Under the pieces are notes generated by a model. It saw only the letters and a program-made list of their open reading frames with translations. It was not told the DNA's origin and ran no database searches. Positions 7,453 through 8,342 of a DNA stretch of 8,342 nucleotides are shown in pieces. The position numbers were made by a program, and so were the translations under genes. The stretch lies in NCBI GenBank assembly GCA_003151665.1, contig PLYD01000275.1, forward strand, positions 1-8,342, read 5' to 3'. Position 1 is the stretch's first letter. Every line of letters begins with the position of its first letter. This DNA comes from Candidatus Dormiibacterota bacterium (lineage in GTDB: Bacteria; Chloroflexota; Dormibacteria; Dormibacterales; Dormibacteraceae).

Positions 7453-7475
7453 GGCGCCACGGGCGTGTGGCATCT

Positions 7476-7490
7476 GGCGCGACAGGCGCC
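7476..7490 (-). other. short GC hairpin between the peptide ORF and the HTH-TPR gene
   Basis: GGCGC (7476-7480) pairs with GCGCC (7486-7490) around the five-base loop GACAG. It lies 34 bases past the small ORF's stop on the minus strand and could attenuate or end its transcript before the regulator gene. There is no T-tract and the stem is only 5 bp, so this is weak. Confidence 0.25.
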
Positions 7491-7523
7491 TGCAGCAGCA
7501 ATCTTGGCAACGCTAGGGGTGGC

Positions 7524-7631
7524 CTAGTGAACCAGTGGCCATCCATCGGCGAACGCGGTCATGCCCGCGAAGAGGGCCATCAGAGTGGCGGCCATCGTGG
7601 CGACGGTGAAGACGAATCCGAACTTGCGCAT
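7524..7631 (-). CDS. 35-residue secreted peptide precursor, candidate signalling peptide
   Basis: The ATG at 7631-7629 is preceded, after eight bases, by GGGAGGTGA (7645-7637), a near-perfect Shine-Dalgarno. The 35-codon product has a complete Sec signal peptide: basic MRKFG, a hydrophobic core of about 18 residues (FVFTVATMAATLMALFAG), and TAFA giving an A-x-A signal peptidase I site after Ala28. Only DGWPLVH would remain, then TAG at 7526-7524. This is the size and layout of Phr- or AimP-like pro-peptides that serve HTH-TPR receptors, and such a gene (6018-7424) lies 99 bp downstream on the same strand. An overlapping 61-codon frame (7698-7513) shows no such signals. Alternatives are a tiny membrane protein or a remnant signal sequence. 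That it is translated is well supported by the ribosome site; the signalling role is inference. Confidence 0.65.
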   Translation of the reverse strand: MRKFGFVFTVATMAATLMALFAGMTAFADGWPLVH

Positions 7632-7639
7632 ATCTCTCA

Positions 7640-7645
7640 CCTCCC
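7640..7645 (-). promoter_or_regulatory. Shine-Dalgarno GGGAGG of the small secreted-peptide ORF
   Basis: Read on the minus strand this is GGGAGG followed by TGA, a nine-base match to the anti-Shine-Dalgarno complement, with eight bases to the ATG. It is among the best ribosome sites in the window and is the main evidence that so short an ORF is translated. Confidence 0.7.
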
Positions 7646-7684
7646 AGGCCGCGTAAATGGACGCGCGCCTGCGTAAAGGCTAGA

Positions 7685-7702
7685 GTTAACAGACTCATTA
7701 AG
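7685..7702. promoter_or_regulatory. paired TTAA-centred motifs upstream of the secreted-peptide ORF
   Basis: GTTAAC (7685-7690) and ATTAAG (7697-7702) form an AT-rich pair about 55-70 bp upstream of the small ORF's ATG. They sit within a partial palindrome, GAGT (7684-7687) and ACTC (7693-7696). Their core resembles the CTTAAC pair upstream of the HTH-TPR gene, although TTAA spacing differs (12 against 14 bp). A shared operator is a guess; they may simply be the AT-rich core of a promoter. Confidence 0.3.
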
Positions 7703-7719
7703 CTAGTATCAGATCGCGA

Positions 7720-7802
7720 GCGACCGCCACCGGTCGCCTTCCGGTTCGCAGGCCCGCGGTAGAGTGCTTCCCCGCCGCGGCCTGCGCTCTGGTCGGCGGT
7801 CG
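7720..7802 (-). terminator. strongly structured intergenic element after leuA
   Basis: Directly after the leuA stop there are nested inverted repeats. The inner hairpin pairs 7747-7759 with 7775-7786: twelve base pairs and one bulge around a 15-base loop. An outer stem pairs CGACCGCCACC (7721-7731) with 7791-7802, eleven pairs and one bulge. A competing local hairpin, GCGACCG (7720-7726) with CGGTCGC (7731-7737), loop CCAC, uses the same bases. No long T-run follows. A leuA transcription terminator is the simplest reading; a small structured RNA or 5' regulatory structure ahead of the peptide gene is possible. Confidence 0.55.
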
Positions 7803-7806
7803 AGTC

Positions 7807-8342
7807 CTAGCCGAAAATCAGGTGCCGGAGCGTGTCCGCGACGTGGTTGTGGTCGTTGGACTGGTCGGCAAAACCACCCCCGCCCGCTTCCGGGGCCGTC
7901 ACGATCCTACGTAGGTCCTCGTCGGTGACCTCGCGCTTGTTGTCAGCGACCTCTTTGAACAGCTTCCAGGCGGCCTGGGTCTGCGCCTCGGTCAGCACCA
8001 CCCCAAGCCGGCTCAGACGGTGGTGGAAGGCGTGACGCCCCGACCGCGCTGTCAAGACGATGCGGGAGTCGGCCAGGCCGACGTCCTCCGGCTTCATGAT
8101 CTCGTAGTTCAGGCGGTCCTTCAGGATGCCGTCCTGGTGGATGCCGGCGGCATGCGCGAACGCGTTCGCGCCCACGACAGCCTTGTTCGGCTGCACTGGC
8201 GTGCCCGTCAGCTCGGCGACCAGCCGCGAGGTGCGGATGATCTCCGTCGGCTCAACCCGACATTCGAGGTCAAGCCGCGACTGACGCACGCGAAGCAGCA
8301 TCACGATCTCCTCCAGCGAGGTGTTGCCCGCGCGCTCGCCGA
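7807..8342 (-). CDS. leuA: 2-isopropylmalate synthase, C-terminal part, lacking the regulatory domain (5' end outside window)
   Basis: LeuA condenses acetyl-CoA with 2-oxoisovalerate, the committed step of leucine synthesis. The gene enters from the right edge; about 177 residues are visible. Signatures are GERAGNTSLEEIVMLL, PNKAVVGANAFAHAAGIHQDG with the conserved HxxGIHQDG, YEIMKPEDVGL and LTARSGRHAF. These cover the end of the catalytic barrel and subdomains I and II, finishing near VTDEDLRRIV. The chain then ends within about 30 residues in a Gly/His-rich stretch (HLIFG), where ordinary LeuA carries a leucine-binding allosteric domain of about 130 residues. The sequence after the stop is self-complementary and non-coding, so no frameshifted domain is hidden there. 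The enzyme is probably not feedback-inhibited in the usual way. A related acyltransferase (citramalate or homocitrate synthase) cannot be excluded without the N-terminus. Confidence 0.85.
   Translation of the reverse strand, partial: GERAGNTSLEEIVMLLRVRQSRLDLECRVEPTEIIRTSRLVAELTGTPVQPNKAVVGANAFAHAAGIHQDGILKDRLNYEIMKPEDVGLADSRIVLTARSGRHAFHHRLSRLGVVLTEAQTQAAWKLFKEVADNKREVTDEDLRRIVTAPEAGGGGFADQSNDHNHVADTLRHLIFG

Noticed and set aside
7467..7676. 69-codon frame on the plus strand between the regulator and leuA
   Set aside because: No Shine-Dalgarno and a low-complexity Gly/His-rich product; it is antisense to the better supported peptide ORF.
7513..7698. 61-codon frame on the minus strand overlapping the small peptide ORF
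   Set aside because: It has an Arg/His-rich translation, no membrane or secretion signal and no ribosome site, while the alternative 35-codon frame has all of these.

Overview
This is a GC-rich (roughly 65% by eye), gene-dense window of bacterial chromosome with frequent GTG starts and 4-base stop/start overlaps. A TAGACT-type -10, a fused E1 alpha/beta gene and an HTH-TPR regulator of a style I associate with uncultured soil Actinobacteria, Chloroflexota or Dormibacterota suggest such a lineage. I cannot place it further. I saw no insertion sequence, CRISPR array, tRNA or rRNA.

Plus strand (1-3530). The last codons of an upstream gene with a Cys-rich acidic tail overlap, through GTGA, an isocitrate-lyase-superfamily gene. 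Two tandem GC hairpins follow, then a full-length two-domain signal peptide peptidase SppA. An ATGA overlap links sppA to a SAM-dependent methyltransferase that is now a pseudogene: three family-like segments lie in three different frames, with the intervening parts missing.

Minus strand (8342-3546). The 3' end of a 2-isopropylmalate synthase gene (leuA) enters from the right edge and stops without the leucine-sensing regulatory domain. It is followed by a strongly self-complementary intergenic element. Next is a 35-codon ORF, absent from ordinary ORF lists, with a consensus ribosome binding site; it encodes a textbook Sec signal peptide with only seven residues left after the predicted cleavage site. 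99 bp downstream on the same strand is an XRE-type HTH protein with about nine TPR units, the architecture of peptide-sensing RRNPP regulators. Next is a fused 2-oxoacid dehydrogenase E1 alpha/beta gene, whose conserved N-terminus is recovered only if translation begins at a CTG codon behind a strong Shine-Dalgarno sequence. It converges on the methyltransferase pseudogene with a 15-bp gap.

Theme: central carbon and branched-chain metabolism (isocitrate lyase-like enzyme, 2-oxoacid dehydrogenase E1, leucine synthesis). The best candidate for an undescribed system is the secreted-peptide ORF plus HTH-TPR regulator, with paired TTAA-centred motifs upstream of both genes. The pairing is an inference from architecture and layout and has no experimental support here.
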